A DNA stretch of 64,000 bases from Streptomyces indicus (GTDB taxonomy: Bacteria; Actinomycetota; Actinomycetes; Streptomycetales; Streptomycetaceae), in contig NZ_FNFF01000001.1 of assembly GCF_900100315.1 (NCBI RefSeq), positions 806,001 through 870,000 on the forward strand, given 5' to 3'. The position numbers were made by a program, and so were the translations under genes. Positions 1 through 8,851 of this stretch are shown piece by piece. Below the pieces are notes generated by a model. That model saw only the letters and a list, made by a program, of their open reading frames with translations. It searched no databases and was not told the origin of the DNA. How positions within the stretch are numbered: position 1 is the first letter of the stretch; each line of letters starts with the position of its first letter.

Positions 1-593
1 GCCACGGGGTGCAGAGCTGGATGGGGCAGGTGGGGGCGCGCGCCGAGTCGCCGCTGACGCTGCTGCGCGAACACCTCGACGCGATGCGGGCGTTGCTGCG
101 CGGCGAGCGGGTGACCTGCGAGGGCCGGTACGTACGCCTGGACGGCGTGGCGCTCGACTGGCCGCCCGCCGCACCCGTGCCGGTGTACGCCGGGGCGAAG
201 GGTCCGCGCACGGTGCGGCTCAGCGGGGAGGCGGCGGACGGCACGGTGTTCGAGGCCTCCACCACGCCCGCGGATCTGCGCGCCGGGCTGCGCCTGATCG
301 ACGAGGGCCGGGCGGCGGCGGGCCGCGACGGCGACCACCACGTGGTGGTGTACATGGCCGCGGCCACCGGGCCGGGCGCCGAGGACCGGCTGCGGGCGGA
401 AATCGCCGCGTTCGGGGAGGAGTTGCGGCCAGGGCTCGGCGCGGCGGGCGATGCGCAGACGATCGCGAAGGCCGTGGAGCTGCTCGCGGACGCGGGCGCC
501 GACTCGGTGGTGCTCCAGCCGACGGCGGACGAGCCGGACCCGGTGGCGTTCGTACGGTTCGTCGCGGAGGAGGTACGGCCGCTCGTGGGCTGA
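1..593 (+). CDS. LLM-class flavin-dependent oxidoreductase, C-terminal part (cut by window edge)
   Basis: This is the C-terminal part of a luciferase-like (F420- or FMN-dependent) oxidoreductase. The reading frame is open to the window edge, and its first complete codon is at base 3. The residues GHGVQSWMGQVGAR, just inside the window, are a conserved internal motif of this family. The GTG at base 9 therefore lies inside the gene and is not the start. The rest continues the TIM-barrel fold: LREHLDAMRALLRGE, then the PVYAGAKGPRTVRLSGEAADG stretch near the flavin site, and a C-terminal helix. The frame stops at 593. It faces the response regulator convergently, with about 56 bp between stops. 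The substrate cannot be told from this part. Confidence 0.85.
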   Translation, partial: HGVQSWMGQVGARAESPLTLLREHLDAMRALLRGERVTCEGRYVRLDGVALDWPPAAPVPVYAGAKGPRTVRLSGEAADGTVFEASTTPADLRAGLRLIDEGRAAAGRDGDHHVVVYMAAATGPGAEDRLRAEIAAFGEELRPGLGAAGDAQTIAKAVELLADAGADSVVLQPTADEPDPVAFVRFVAEEVRPLVG

Positions 594-649
594 GCGCCGG
601 GGGGCGGCCTGTGCGACGCACGCCCGAGGGCGAGGCCCGGCCCGTGGGC

Positions 650-1249
650 TCAGGCCTCCTTCTCGTCCGCGTACTGCGACTCCGGCTGCGGCGGATGCTC
701 CTCGCAGTCGGGCTCGGACCGCGGGCCCGGCTGGAGCGGCACCCGCACGTCGGGGTGCTGGAGCGGCACGGCGGCGTGCGGGGCGCGGGCCGCTTCCAGC
801 TGGGCGCGCAGCGCCCGCAGCTCCACGTCCTGCAACTGCACCTGGATGTCGAGTGCCTGCATCCGGCGCCGCTGGGCCAGCAGGTAGCGCACCTTGGTGC
901 GCAGCGACCACGGGTCCACCGGCTTCATCACCAGGTCCGCGACGCCCAACCGGTAGGCGACCCGGGCGAGTTCGCTGTCCCGGCCGAACCCGGTCAGGAG
1001 GATCACCGGAATGTGCTGAGTCTGCTCCACGCGCTGCATGTAGCGCACCACGTCGAGTCCGCTGACCTGCGGCATGACCACGTCGAGCAGGACGAGTCCG
1101 ATGCCGCCGCGCAGCACCGCCTTCAGTGCGTCATTGCCGCTGGTGGCACGCTCCAACGGCTGGCCGAGCGGCGCCAGCGCGCTCTCCAGGGCGAACAGGT
1201 TGTCCTCGTGGTCGTCGACAAGAAGCACCCTCTCCTCACCACTCGCCAT
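650..1249 (-). CDS. Stand-alone response regulator receiver protein
   Basis: A 199-residue single-domain response regulator. The receiver domain covers about residues 6-125: acidic pocket D12/D13 (LLVDDHEDN), phospho-acceptor D56 in LVLLDVVMP, T86 in ILLTGFG and K109 in VMKPVD. The rest is a probable coiled coil (about 120-155, ALDIQVQLQDVELRALRAQL) and a Pro/Glu-rich tail. There is no DNA-binding output domain, so it probably acts through protein contacts. The frame is open upstream, but MASGEERVLLVDD is the natural start, preceded by a GGGGG-rich ribosome site. No histidine kinase is next to it, so it is an orphan here. Confidence 0.85.
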   Translation of the reverse strand: MASGEERVLLVDDHEDNLFALESALAPLGQPLERATSGNDALKAVLRGGIGLVLLDVVMPQVSGLDVVRYMQRVEQTQHIPVILLTGFGRDSELARVAYRLGVADLVMKPVDPWSLRTKVRYLLAQRRRMQALDIQVQLQDVELRALRAQLEAARAPHAAVPLQHPDVRVPLQPGPRSEPDCEEHPPQPESQYADEKEA

Positions 1250-1485
1250 ACCCCAGCCCCCTCGCTCACACGTCCAGGGTAGGGCCGACGGCGGCCGAGA
1301 TGGCCCGGATGGGGAAAGGGCTTCACTCCGAGTGTCCGTGAGCTGACTCACCGACAGGAACCAGGCCCACAGGGCGCGTTCGTCCTCGCGCGGCACACGC
1401 ACGGCCTGCGTACCGCCACGTCACCCGGGGGCGCGGGCACAGTGCCGGACATCCCGCGCATAAGCCACAGCTCTTCCCGGATCCA

Positions 1486-1514
1486 TTGACCCCCCTCGTT
1501 CACCCACCTAATCT
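1486..1514 (+). promoter_or_regulatory. Probable sigma70-type promoter for kdgD-gudD
   Basis: TTGACC (1486-1491) and TAATCT (1509-1514) are separated by 17 bp, a good match to the streptomycete housekeeping consensus. A transcript starting near 1521 would have a leader of about 37 nt to the kdgD ATG. Nothing else recognisable was seen in the 308-bp stretch 1250-1557 between the divergent response regulator and kdgD. Confidence 0.5.
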
Positions 1515-1557
1515 CCATCTCCATACACGAACGTCGTCTACATATGGGGATGCAGTC

Positions 1558-2499
1558 ATGGAAGAGATCACGGCGCGGCCGGAGCACACCACCGGGCGGC
1601 TGCGCGACGGCATGGCGCGCGGGGTCCTCTCCTTCCCCCTCACCAGCTTCGACTCCGACGGCGCGCTCGACATCGCGGGCTACCGGGCCTATCTGGAGCG
1701 GCAGTTGGCGACCGCGCCCGGTGCGGTGTTCCCGGCGTGCGGCACCGGTGAGTTCCACGCGCTGGACGAGGACGAGTACCGCGCGGTCGTCGAAGCGACC
1801 GTGCAGCTCACCGCGGGCCGCATGCCCGTCGTCGCGGGGGTCGGTTACGGCTGGGCGCAGGCACTGCGGTTCGCCCGGATCGCCGAAGAGGCAGGGGCGG
1901 ACGCCCTGTTGGTGCTGCCGCACTATCTGGTGGAGGCCCCCGAGTCCGGATTGGTCGAGCAGGTCCGCCGGATCGCCGCGGGCACCTCGTTGCCGCTCAT
2001 CGCCTACCAGCGGGGCCAGGTCGCCTTCGGTGCGGAGGGCGTGCGGGCGCTCGCGCGGATCCCCGGCGTGATCGGGTTGAAGGACGGGCACAGCGACCTC
2101 GACCGGCTCCAGCGTCTGACGCTTGCCGCACCCGAGGGGTTCCTGTTCTTCAACGGGGCGCCCACCGCGGAGATCCAGGCCCGCGCATACGCGACCGTCG
2201 GCGTCCCCGCGTACTCCTCGGCGGTGCACGCCTTCGCCCCCGAGATCGCGAACGCCTTCTTCACGGCCCTGCGGACCGGGGACGAGGCGACCACGGCGCG
2301 GCTCCTGCGCGAGTTCTACATCCCGCTGGTCGAGCTGCGCGACACGGTCCCGGGCTACTCGGTGTCGCTGGTCAAGGCCGCCGCCCGGCTGCGCGGCCTG
2401 CCGGTCGGCCCGGTCCGCGCCCCGCTCACCGACCCGACTGCCGCGGATCTCGCCGTACTGCGCCAACTGCTCGACACAGGCCTGAAGTTGATTTCCTGA
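1558..2499 (+). CDS. kdgD: 5-dehydro-4-deoxyglucarate dehydratase (DapA family)
   Basis: A 313-residue DHDPS/NAL-family TIM-barrel lyase. Such enzymes dehydrate and decarboxylate 5-dehydro-4-deoxy-D-glucarate to 2,5-dioxopentanoate, the step after glucarate dehydratase. Visible motifs are the carboxylate-binding GTGEF (62-66), Y150 in LIAYQRG, and the Schiff-base lysine K175 in [11 protein letters not shown]. The start is set by GGGGA 8 nt upstream of the ATG at 1558. gudD follows 59 bp downstream, as expected for a two-gene glucarate catabolic unit. No ALDH of the last step lies beside it; the aldehyde dehydrogenase at 41260 is far away and may be unrelated. The context with gudD makes the family assignment firm. 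Confidence 0.9.
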   Translation: MEEITARPEHTTGRLRDGMARGVLSFPLTSFDSDGALDIAGYRAYLERQLATAPGAVFPACGTGEFHALDEDEYRAVVEATVQLTAGRMPVVAGVGYGWAQALRFARIAEEAGADALLVLPHYLVEAPESGLVEQVRRIAAGTSLPLIAYQRGQVAFGAEGVRALARIPGVIGLKDGHSDLDRLQRLTLAAPEGFLFFNGAPTAEIQARAYATVGVPAYSSAVHAFAPEIANAFFTALRTGDEATTARLLREFYIPLVELRDTVPGYSVSLVKAAARLRGLPVGPVRAPLTDPTAADLAVLRQLLDTGLKLIS

Positions 2500-2558
2500 G
2501 CCCCGCCGACTCCTCCCTGTCAAGGAGCCGACCGCTCCCTCCCACAGAAACGGACGCC

Positions 2559-3890
2559 ATGCCGAAGCAGCCGACCGTCACCGCCTTCGCCGTCTACCCG
2601 GTCGCCGGCCGGGACTCCATGGAGCTCAACCTGTCCGGTGCGCACGGACCGTACTTCACCCGGAACATCGTGTTGCTCACCGACTCCGAGGGCCGTACGG
2701 GCCTGGGCGAAGTGCCCGGCGGCGAGCGGATCACGCAGACGCTGCGCGAGGCCGAGCCGCTGGTCGTCGGCGCGCGGGTGGGCGACTACAAGCGGGTCCT
2801 GCGGTCGGTCGGCGAGCGGTTCGGCGACCGGGACGCGGGCGGCCGCGGCGCGCAGACCTTCGATCTGCGCACCACCGTGCACGCGGTCACGGCCGTGGAG
2901 TCGGCCCTGCTCGACCTGCTGGGGCAGCACCTGGACGTGCCGGTCGCGGCGCTGCTCGGCGACGGCCAGCAGCGTTCCTCCGTACGCGTCCTCGGCTACC
3001 TCTTCTACGTCGGCGACCCGGACCGCACGGACCTGGAGTACGTACGCGAACCGGAAGCGGAGCACGCGTGGTACCGCATCCGGCACGAGGAGGCCCTGAC
3101 GCCCGACGCGATCGTGCGGCAGGCCGAGGCCGCGTACGAGCGGTACGGGTTCGAGGACTTCAAGCTCAAGGGTGGTGTCCTCGCCGGGGCCGAGGAGGTC
3201 GAGGCGGTGCGCGCGCTCAAGCGGCGCTTCCCCGACGCCAGGATCACCCTCGACCCCAACGGGGCCTGGTCGCTGCGCGAGGCGGTGGAGCTGTGCGCAC
3301 CGCTTCGCGACGTGCTCGCGTACGCCGAGGATCCGTGCGGGGCCGAGGAGGGCTACTCGGGGCGCGAGATCCTGGCGGAGTTCCGGCGGGCCACCGGTCT
3401 GCCGACGGCCACCAACATGATCGCCACGGACTGGCGGCAGCTGACCCACGCCCTGGCCCTGCAGTCGGTGTCGATCCCGCTGGCCGACCCGCACTTCTGG
3501 ACCATGCAGGGGTCGGTGCGCGTCGCCCAGCTCTGCCACGCGCTGGGCCTGACCTGGGGCTGCCATTCCAACAACCACTTCGACATCTCGCTCGCGATGG
3601 TGACGCACTGCGGGGCCGCGGCGCCCGGCGCGTACAACGCCCTCGACACGCACTGGATCTGGCAGGAGGGTCTGGAGCGCCTGACGGTCGAGCCCCCGCG
3701 GATCGTGGGCGGCAAGATCGCGGTGCCGGACGCGGCCGGCCTCGGTGTAGAGCTCGACATGGACCGGCTGCTCGCGGCCCACGAGCTGTACGAGGAGAAG
3801 GCGCTGGGGGCGCGGGACGACGCGGCCGGCATGCAATTCCTGGTCCCCGGCTGGGAGTTCGACCCGAAGCGGCCCTGTCTGGTGCGGTGA
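2559..3890 (+). CDS. gudD: Glucarate dehydratase (enolase superfamily)
   Basis: A 443-residue enolase-superfamily protein of the D-glucarate/L-idarate dehydratase type, the normal length. Catalytic and metal ligands are in order: KLK (K202 and K204), DPNGAW (D232), EDPCG (E257), TNMIATDW (Asn near 286) and the general-base His in CHSNNHFD (H336). It would convert D-glucarate to 5-keto-4-deoxy-D-glucarate, the substrate of KdgD encoded just upstream. It is probably transcribed from the kdgD promoter, since the 59-bp gap has no obvious terminator. The ribosome site before the ATG is weak. Confidence 0.93.
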   Translation: MPKQPTVTAFAVYPVAGRDSMELNLSGAHGPYFTRNIVLLTDSEGRTGLGEVPGGERITQTLREAEPLVVGARVGDYKRVLRSVGERFGDRDAGGRGAQTFDLRTTVHAVTAVESALLDLLGQHLDVPVAALLGDGQQRSSVRVLGYLFYVGDPDRTDLEYVREPEAEHAWYRIRHEEALTPDAIVRQAEAAYERYGFEDFKLKGGVLAGAEEVEAVRALKRRFPDARITLDPNGAWSLREAVELCAPLRDVLAYAEDPCGAEEGYSGREILAEFRRATGLPTATNMIATDWRQLTHALALQSVSIPLADPHFWTMQGSVRVAQLCHALGLTWGCHSNNHFDISLAMVTHCGAAAPGAYNALDTHWIWQEGLERLTVEPPRIVGGKIAVPDAAGLGVELDMDRLLAAHELYEEKALGARDDAAGMQFLVPGWEFDPKRPCLVR

Positions 3891-3926
3891 GCGGGCGGCC
3901 GTGCCCGGCGGCCTGTCCCAGCCCAT

Positions 3927-3995
3927 TGACCACGCAAGCCCCCGGGCCCGGCTCGGTCAGCCCGTGACCACGCAAACCCCCGGCCCGGTCAGCCC
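3927..3995. repeat. Imperfect tandem duplication at a convergent gene end
   Basis: Two copies of TGACCACGCAA(G/A)CCCCCGG...GGTCAGCCC, at 3927-3963 (37 bp) and 3964-3995 (32 bp); the first has an extra GC-rich run. The second copy contains the stop codon of the minus-strand AlkZ-like gene. The first would encode a near-identical tail (VVTG-stop instead of VVKG-stop), so the end of that gene appears to have been duplicated outward. Confidence 0.75.
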
Positions 3996-5119
3996 TTGAC
4001 GACCCGGGTCTCCACGCCGGGCAGCCCCTTGTCCCACCAGTGCCCGTACCGCCCGTACACCTGCGGATCGCGGTCGGCCAGCCAGCTCACCAGGCGTGCC
4101 GCCTCCTCCGTAAGGTCCCGCCACTCGCCGGCCGTGAGCCTGCGGAACGCGGTGAGTTCGAGCCCGCCGCCGACGGCCCGCCACACACCGGCGACCCGGC
4201 CGTCCACCAGGAGGCAGGGCAGCACATCGCCGTTGCGCCGCACGGCCGCCGGGCGGAACTCGGCGGGCATGAGCCGGCCCGGCAGCACATGGGCGAGCAG
4301 CGAGCTGTCCCACATGGGCAGCAGCCGAGGCGATACGGGGGTGTCCTCGTCGGGGACGGTGGCATCCGGCAGGTCGTACAGCATGCTCCGTCCCGTGCCG
4401 CCGACGCGGGCGAGCCGCTCGCCGAGATCCTCGACCGCCTGCTTGATCACCGCGCTGGTCAGCAGGGTGAAACGGGCGAAGTCCTGTGCGGTGGCGGGTC
4501 CGAAGGCCCGCAGATACGAGAGCAGCAGCCGCTGCACGCCCTCCCGCGCGCTCACCTCGGGGGCCGCGGGCGCGGCACGGAAGGTGTTGCGGTGACCGAA
4601 GGACCAGGGTCCGCCCACCGGTACGTGGTGCAGCGGCGCGTACGTGCGCAGGGCCCACCACGCGCGCTCGGTGCCGGCGCCGCGCCGGGCGAGCACCTCG
4701 GCCTCCACCTCCGCGGAGGTGCGGGCCTGTTGCAGATACGGCGTGAGCTCGGCGAGCAGGGTGTCGGCGTCCTCCGCGGTGAGCCCGGTGTCCGTGAAGC
4801 GGCGGTCGTAGAGGCGCGAGGCCCGCAGACTGCTCACCATCGCCGCATGGAAGGCCGGGTAGTCCTCGGCGTGGACGGCGTGCAGGGTGATCCGCATCAG
4901 GCCGGCCTTCACGATCCGGCCGTCCGCGAAGGCCGCGTCGAGCTGCTCGGCGGCGAAGTTCTCGATGCGGTTCCACAGCGCGAGATACGGGGAGGCCGGG
5001 GTCTGCGCCTGCAGCGCGCAGACCTGCCGGACCGCGTCCGGCACGCTCAAGGGCCGCCGCTGCAACAGCATTTGGCGGTCCAGGGTGGCGAGGGCGAGGC
5101 GGCGCGCGCTGAGGGTCAT
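3989..5119 (-). CDS. Winged-helix (HTH_42) protein, AlkZ/YcaQ-like DNA glycosylase candidate
   Basis: A 376-residue protein of the winged-helix DNA-binding HTH_42 superfamily, beginning MTLSARRLALATLDRQ. The family includes Streptomyces AlkZ, a glycosylase that unhooks azinomycin interstrand crosslinks, and YcaQ. The QxQ motif reported to be catalytic in AlkZ is visible as QAQT, with glutamines at residues 37 and 39. Other family blocks are MRITLHAVHAEDYP (near 100), LLPMWDSSLLAH (near 265) and the C-terminal LPCLLVDGRVAGVWR. The flanking minus-strand frame is open far upstream, but homology begins at this ATG. It lies 92 bp downstream of the flavin monooxygenase and may share its transcript. 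Glycosylase activity is inferred from fold and motif only. Confidence 0.75.
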   Translation of the reverse strand: MTLSARRLALATLDRQMLLQRRPLSVPDAVRQVCALQAQTPASPYLALWNRIENFAAEQLDAAFADGRIVKAGLMRITLHAVHAEDYPAFHAAMVSSLRASRLYDRRFTDTGLTAEDADTLLAELTPYLQQARTSAEVEAEVLARRGAGTERAWWALRTYAPLHHVPVGGPWSFGHRNTFRAAPAAPEVSAREGVQRLLLSYLRAFGPATAQDFARFTLLTSAVIKQAVEDLGERLARVGGTGRSMLYDLPDATVPDEDTPVSPRLLPMWDSSLLAHVLPGRLMPAEFRPAAVRRNGDVLPCLLVDGRVAGVWRAVGGGLELTAFRRLTAGEWRDLTEEAARLVSWLADRDPQVYGRYGHWWDKGLPGVETRVVKG

Positions 5120-5211
5120 CCGGGCAGTATGCACGGCGGGTACGACAGCGGCCCGCGGCTGAGGTGGCGCGGCGTCCGCAGCGCTCTTCGCACACCTCGG
5201 AACCGCAGGTC

Positions 5212-6468
5212 TCACCCCACCGACCACGACTCCCGCCCGTTCAGATACGCCACGTCCGCGCCGGTCGTCCTGCGGTACGCGGCGTCGATCCCGGCGAGTT
5301 CGGCCTCGGTGAGCACGTCCTCGATCCGTTCGAACCCTTGCGGGGCCCGCCGGGCCACCGTGGCGAGGATCCGGTCGGCGGGCATGTCGCGGTGGGCGAG
5401 CACGAGGGCGTTGGTGACCGGCAGCCGTTCCGCCTCGTACGCCCGCAGCGCCTCCTCGGGCCCGCCGGCCGTCGCCAGGTGGCGGGCGAGGCAGCGGGCG
5501 TCGAGCACGGCCTGGGACGCACCGTTCGAGCCGATCGGGTACATGGGGTGCGCGGCGTCGCCGAGCAGGGTGACGCGGCCGCGGCCCCACCGGGGCAGCG
5601 GATCGCGGTCGACCATGGGGTATTCGAGGATGCGGCCCGTGGACCTGATGAGGTCCGGTACGTCGAGCCAGCCGAGGTCCCAGTCGGCGAAGTGCGCGAG
5701 CACGTCCGCGCGTTTCCCGGTGCGGTCCCAGTCGGCGGCGGCCCTGCCGCTGCCGCTGCCGCTGCCGCTGCCGCCGAGCCGTACCTCGGCCACCCAGTTG
5801 ACGAGCGCCCGCCCGCGGATCTCGGCGGACCGCGACACCGGGTACGCCACGAACTTCGCGGTCTCGTTGCTGCCGGCGACCGCGAGGGTGCGGCCGCCCA
5901 GGAACGGCTCGGTCTTGGCGAGCCCGCGCCACATCCGGATCCCGTTCCACAACGGGCGCCCCTCGCCGGGGTGTAGCCGGGCGCGGACGGTGGAGTGCAG
6001 TCCGTCGGCGCCCACCAGGACGTCCGCGGTGAGGGCGCGGCCGCTCGCGAAGTCCACCCGTACCCGGGTGCCCTCGTCGTGGAATCCGGTGACCGCAGCG
6101 GCCGTGTGCACCTCGCCGATCCGAGCGAGCACCGCGTCCAGGAGGATCCGCTGGAGGTCGCCGCGGTGCAGGGAGTACTGCGGCCACAGATAGCCGAGGT
6201 CGCGGCCGCGCGGCTCGCCCCAGATGCGGCTGCCGTGGCGGTCGAAGTGGACCATCTCGGCGGTGGGGATGCCGGTCTCGGCCAGTACGGTGCCCAGGCC
6301 GAGCTCGGTCAGCTCCCGTACGGCGTGCGGCAGCAGGTTGATGCCCACGCCCACCGGCCGCAGGGAGCGCGCCGCGTCGACGACGGTCACGCCGAGTCCC
6401 GCGGCGTGCAGGGACAGGGCGGTGGTGAGGCCGCCGATGCCGGCGCCCGCGACGAGGACGTGGGTCAT
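5212..6468 (-). CDS. FAD-dependent aromatic-type monooxygenase (class A)
   Basis: A 418-residue group A flavoprotein monooxygenase related to salicylate/3-hydroxybenzoate hydroxylases. Motifs in order: the N-terminal Rossmann GAGIGG (8-13), the DG motif VLVGADGLHSTVR (about 155-167) and the GD motif LLGDAAHPMYPIGSNGAS (about 300-317), which bind FAD and NAD(P)H. A run of GS repeats (about residues 229-237, encoded by a CCGCTG repeat near 5750-5780) is an unusual flexible insert. The ATG at 6468 overlaps the upstream ATPase stop by four bases (ATGA), so it is translationally coupled to the ABC importer. Import and hydroxylation of the same aromatic or heterocyclic compound is the likely role; the substrate is unknown. 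Confidence 0.85.
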   Translation of the reverse strand: MTHVLVAGAGIGGLTTALSLHAAGLGVTVVDAARSLRPVGVGINLLPHAVRELTELGLGTVLAETGIPTAEMVHFDRHGSRIWGEPRGRDLGYLWPQYSLHRGDLQRILLDAVLARIGEVHTAAAVTGFHDEGTRVRVDFASGRALTADVLVGADGLHSTVRARLHPGEGRPLWNGIRMWRGLAKTEPFLGGRTLAVAGSNETAKFVAYPVSRSAEIRGRALVNWVAEVRLGGSGSGSGSGRAAADWDRTGKRADVLAHFADWDLGWLDVPDLIRSTGRILEYPMVDRDPLPRWGRGRVTLLGDAAHPMYPIGSNGASQAVLDARCLARHLATAGGPEEALRAYEAERLPVTNALVLAHRDMPADRILATVARRAPQGFERIEDVLTEAELAGIDAAYRRTTGADVAYLNGRESWSVG

Positions 6469-7217
6469 GGGCGGCGCACCGCCCTGCCCACCTCGGCCCG
6501 CAGCGCCACGAAAGCGGGGTGCTCGCGGGTGGCGATCTGGTCGCGGGGTGCGGGCAGGTCCACGCGGAGTTCGGTGTGGACGGTGCCGGGGGCGCCGGTG
6601 AGGACCACCACGCGGTCCCCCACGTAGACACTCTCGTCGATGTCGTGCGTGACAAGCAGGATCGTCATGCCGCCCTCGCCTCCTCTGACGGTGAGCAGCA
6701 GATCCTCCAGGTCCTCGCGGGTCTGGGCGTCCACGGAGCCGAACGGTTCGTCCATGAGGAGCAGGCTCGGCCGGTACGCCAACGCCCGGGCGATGGCGGC
6801 CCGTTGCTGCATCCCGCCGGACAGCTGCCACGGATACTTGCGCACCGCGTCCGCGAGCCCCACCGCGGCGAGCGCCTCCTCGGCCGCGGCCCTGCGCTCG
6901 CGCCGTCCGAGGCCGCGGCGCCGCAGCACGAGCGCCACGTTGTCCCGGACCGTGAGCCAGGGAAAGAGGGAGCGCGTGTAGTCCTGGAAGACCACGGCCA
7001 GGCCGTCCGGCACGCGGTCGACCGTGTTCCCGTCGAGGGTCACGGTCCCTTCGGTCGGGCGCAGCAGTCCGGCGACGCAGCGCAGCAGGGTCGACTTGCC
7101 GCAGCCCGAGGGGCCGACGAGGCAGACGAGTTCGCCGCGTTCGACTCCGAGGTCGATACCCGTGAGGGCGCGGTGGCCGTCGGCGTAGCGGTGGCCGAGC
7201 CCTTTGATCTCCAGCAC
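6465..7217 (-). CDS. ABC transporter ATP-binding protein (NitT/TauT/SsuB type)
   Basis: A 250-residue ATPase of a nitrate/sulfonate/taurine-type importer. Walker A is GPSGCGKST (about 35-43), the Q-loop is VVFQDYTRSLFPW, the signature is LSGGMQQR (about 132-139), Walker B is LLLMDEPFGSVD, and the H-loop is LLVTHDIDE. The FPWLTV after the Q-loop is typical of the SsuB/TauB branch. It starts 6 bp after the permease stop and overlaps the monooxygenase start. It would power uptake through the two permeases encoded upstream. Confidence 0.93.
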   Translation of the reverse strand: MLEIKGLGHRYADGHRALTGIDLGVERGELVCLVGPSGCGKSTLLRCVAGLLRPTEGTVTLDGNTVDRVPDGLAVVFQDYTRSLFPWLTVRDNVALVLRRRGLGRRERRAAAEEALAAVGLADAVRKYPWQLSGGMQQRAAIARALAYRPSLLLMDEPFGSVDAQTREDLEDLLLTVRGGEGGMTILLVTHDIDESVYVGDRVVVLTGAPGTVHTELRVDLPAPRDQIATREHPAFVALRAEVGRAVRRP

Positions 7218-7223
7218 GTGCGG

Positions 7224-8084
7224 TCAGTCCTGCCTTTCGCGGTGGTGGCCGATGAGCCGGCGCTCGACGAGCAGGAACACTCCGTTGAGCAGATAGCCGA
7301 TGAGACCCAACAGGGCTATTCCTGCCCATAGTTCGGTGGGCAGGAAGCCCCGTTCGGCGTCGTTGAGGTGGGCGCCGATGCCGCCGCCCGCGCCCATGAG
7401 TTCGGCGATCACCATGAGGATCAGGGCGAAGCCGAGCGCCACCCGCAGTCCGGCCGCGGTCCTGGGCGCGGCGGCGGGCAGGACCACGCGCAGGATCCGC
7501 GTCGCCCTGCCGAACCCGAAGGCGCGTGCGGTGTCGAGATACAGCGGCTCCACTCCCCGTACCCCTTCGACCGTGTTGAGCAGTACGGGCCACACGGCCC
7601 CGAAGACGATGGTGGCCACCTGCATCTCGGTGCCGAGCCCGAAGACGACGAGGAAGAACGGGATCAGAGTCGGCGGCGGAATGGCGCGGCCCAACTGCAG
7701 GACGGGATCGAGCAGTTCGAACAGAACCCTGCTCAGACCGATGGCCACGCCCGCCGCGATCCCGACGGCGGCGGCGATCGCCCAGCCGGCGAGGAGGTGC
7801 GTGAGGCTGGGGCCGAAGTCGTCCAGAGCCTTGTCGGAGAGGAACAGCCGGGAGGCGGGCCCCGACCACCACAACTCCCGTGCGGTGGAGGCGATCTCGG
7901 TGGGCGGCGGAAAGTACAGGTCACCGGCGGCCCGCGCTGCCGCCTCCCAAAGGGCGAGGAGCAGGACGGCCAGCCAGATCCGCCCCACGAACCCACGCAC
8001 CGCACGCGCCCTCCCCGCCAGACCCACCTTGCCCGCCTCGCTCGCCACACCTTCCTTCCCCGCCACACCCTCCTTGCCCGTCAC
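7224..8084 (-). CDS. ABC transporter permease (NitT/TauT type), second permease
   Basis: A 286-residue inner-membrane permease with about six transmembrane segments. The cytoplasmic EAA-like loop reads LYLDTARAFGFGRATRILRVVLPAAAP, the site that docks to the ATPase. The GTG start at 8084 overlaps the stop of the other permease gene as GTGA, which favours this start. The cytoplasmic N-terminus carries a small repeat (GKEGVAGKEGV). Two different permeases plus one ATPase suggest a heterodimeric channel, less common than homodimers in this family. Confidence 0.88.
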   Translation of the reverse strand: MTGKEGVAGKEGVASEAGKVGLAGRARAVRGFVGRIWLAVLLLALWEAAARAAGDLYFPPPTEIASTARELWWSGPASRLFLSDKALDDFGPSLTHLLAGWAIAAAVGIAAGVAIGLSRVLFELLDPVLQLGRAIPPPTLIPFFLVVFGLGTEMQVATIVFGAVWPVLLNTVEGVRGVEPLYLDTARAFGFGRATRILRVVLPAAAPRTAAGLRVALGFALILMVIAELMGAGGGIGAHLNDAERGFLPTELWAGIALLGLIGYLLNGVFLLVERRLIGHHRERQD

Positions 8085-8851
8085 CGCACGGCCCGCCAGC
8101 GGAATATCCGCCGCTCGGCCGCGACCAGCAGGCCGTTCGCCAGGAGCCCGAGGACACCGGCCCACAGCGCGCCGGCGAGCATCAGGTCGGGCCGCCCGCC
8201 GCCCGACTGCGTGGCGAGCAGATAGATGCCGAGCCCGCTCTCGCCCCCAGCCCGCAGCTCCGCGCTCACGGCGACGACCAGGCCCACGGCGAGCGCGATC
8301 CTGACCCCGGTCAGGACGAGCGGCGCGGCCGACGGCAGCGACACCCGGAGGAGCACGCCGAGGGGCCCGAAGCCGAAGCTCCGCAGGGTCTCCTTGGCGA
8401 CCGGCTCCACCTCGCGCAGCCCGTACAGCGTGTTGAGCAGGATCGGCCACAGGCAGGCGTAGCAGACCAACGACCGCTCCACGCGCCCCGGTTCGACGAA
8501 CACGAGGATCGCGAGCGGGATCAGCGCGACCGACGGAATGGGGCGGAGCAGCTCGACCACGATCAGGGCGGCCCGGTCGAGCACCGGCACCGAGCCGAGC
8601 AGCAGGCCCGCGGGCACGGCGAGGACGACGGCGAGCAGCACCCCGCTCAGCCACGCCGCCACGGTCGCGCCAAGATGCCCGCCGAACTCCCCGTCCGCCG
8701 CCATCTCGACGGCGCCGGAGAGGATCTCGGTGGCCGGCGGCACGGAGGCCGCGTCCACGACTCCGGTACGGGACGCGGCCTCCATGACGCCGAGCACGAG
8801 CAGCACTCCGGCGCCGCCCAGCAGGACGCGCCGGGCCCGGTCAGCCACCAC
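8081..8851 (-). CDS. ABC transporter permease (NitT/TauT type), first permease
   Basis: A 256-residue membrane protein with the BPD_transp_1 fold. Hydrophobic spans are at about 8-24, 62-88, 94-118, 124-142 and 185-245, and the EAA loop reads EPVAKETLRSFGFGPLGVLLRVSLPSAAP. The start is GTG at 8851, with another GTG one codon later, so it overlaps the substrate-binding-protein gene by 8 to 11 bp. It pairs with the downstream permease. Confidence 0.87.
   Translation of the reverse strand: MVADRARRVLLGGAGVLLVLGVMEAASRTGVVDAASVPPATEILSGAVEMAADGEFGGHLGATVAAWLSGVLLAVVLAVPAGLLLGSVPVLDRAALIVVELLRPIPSVALIPLAILVFVEPGRVERSLVCYACLWPILLNTLYGLREVEPVAKETLRSFGFGPLGVLLRVSLPSAAPLVLTGVRIALAVGLVVAVSAELRAGGESGLGIYLLATQSGGGRPDLMLAGALWAGVLGLLANGLLVAAERRIFRWRAVR

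Noticed and set aside
594..649. Terminator between the LLM gene and the response regulator
   Set aside because: Only short interrupted complementarities (GTGCG/CGCAC) are present; not strong enough to list.
5120..6655. Long minus-strand frame extending the AlkZ-like gene upstream through the monooxygenase region
   Set aside because: It is out of frame with the motif-bearing monooxygenase; conserved sequence of the AlkZ-like protein begins at the ATG at 5119.
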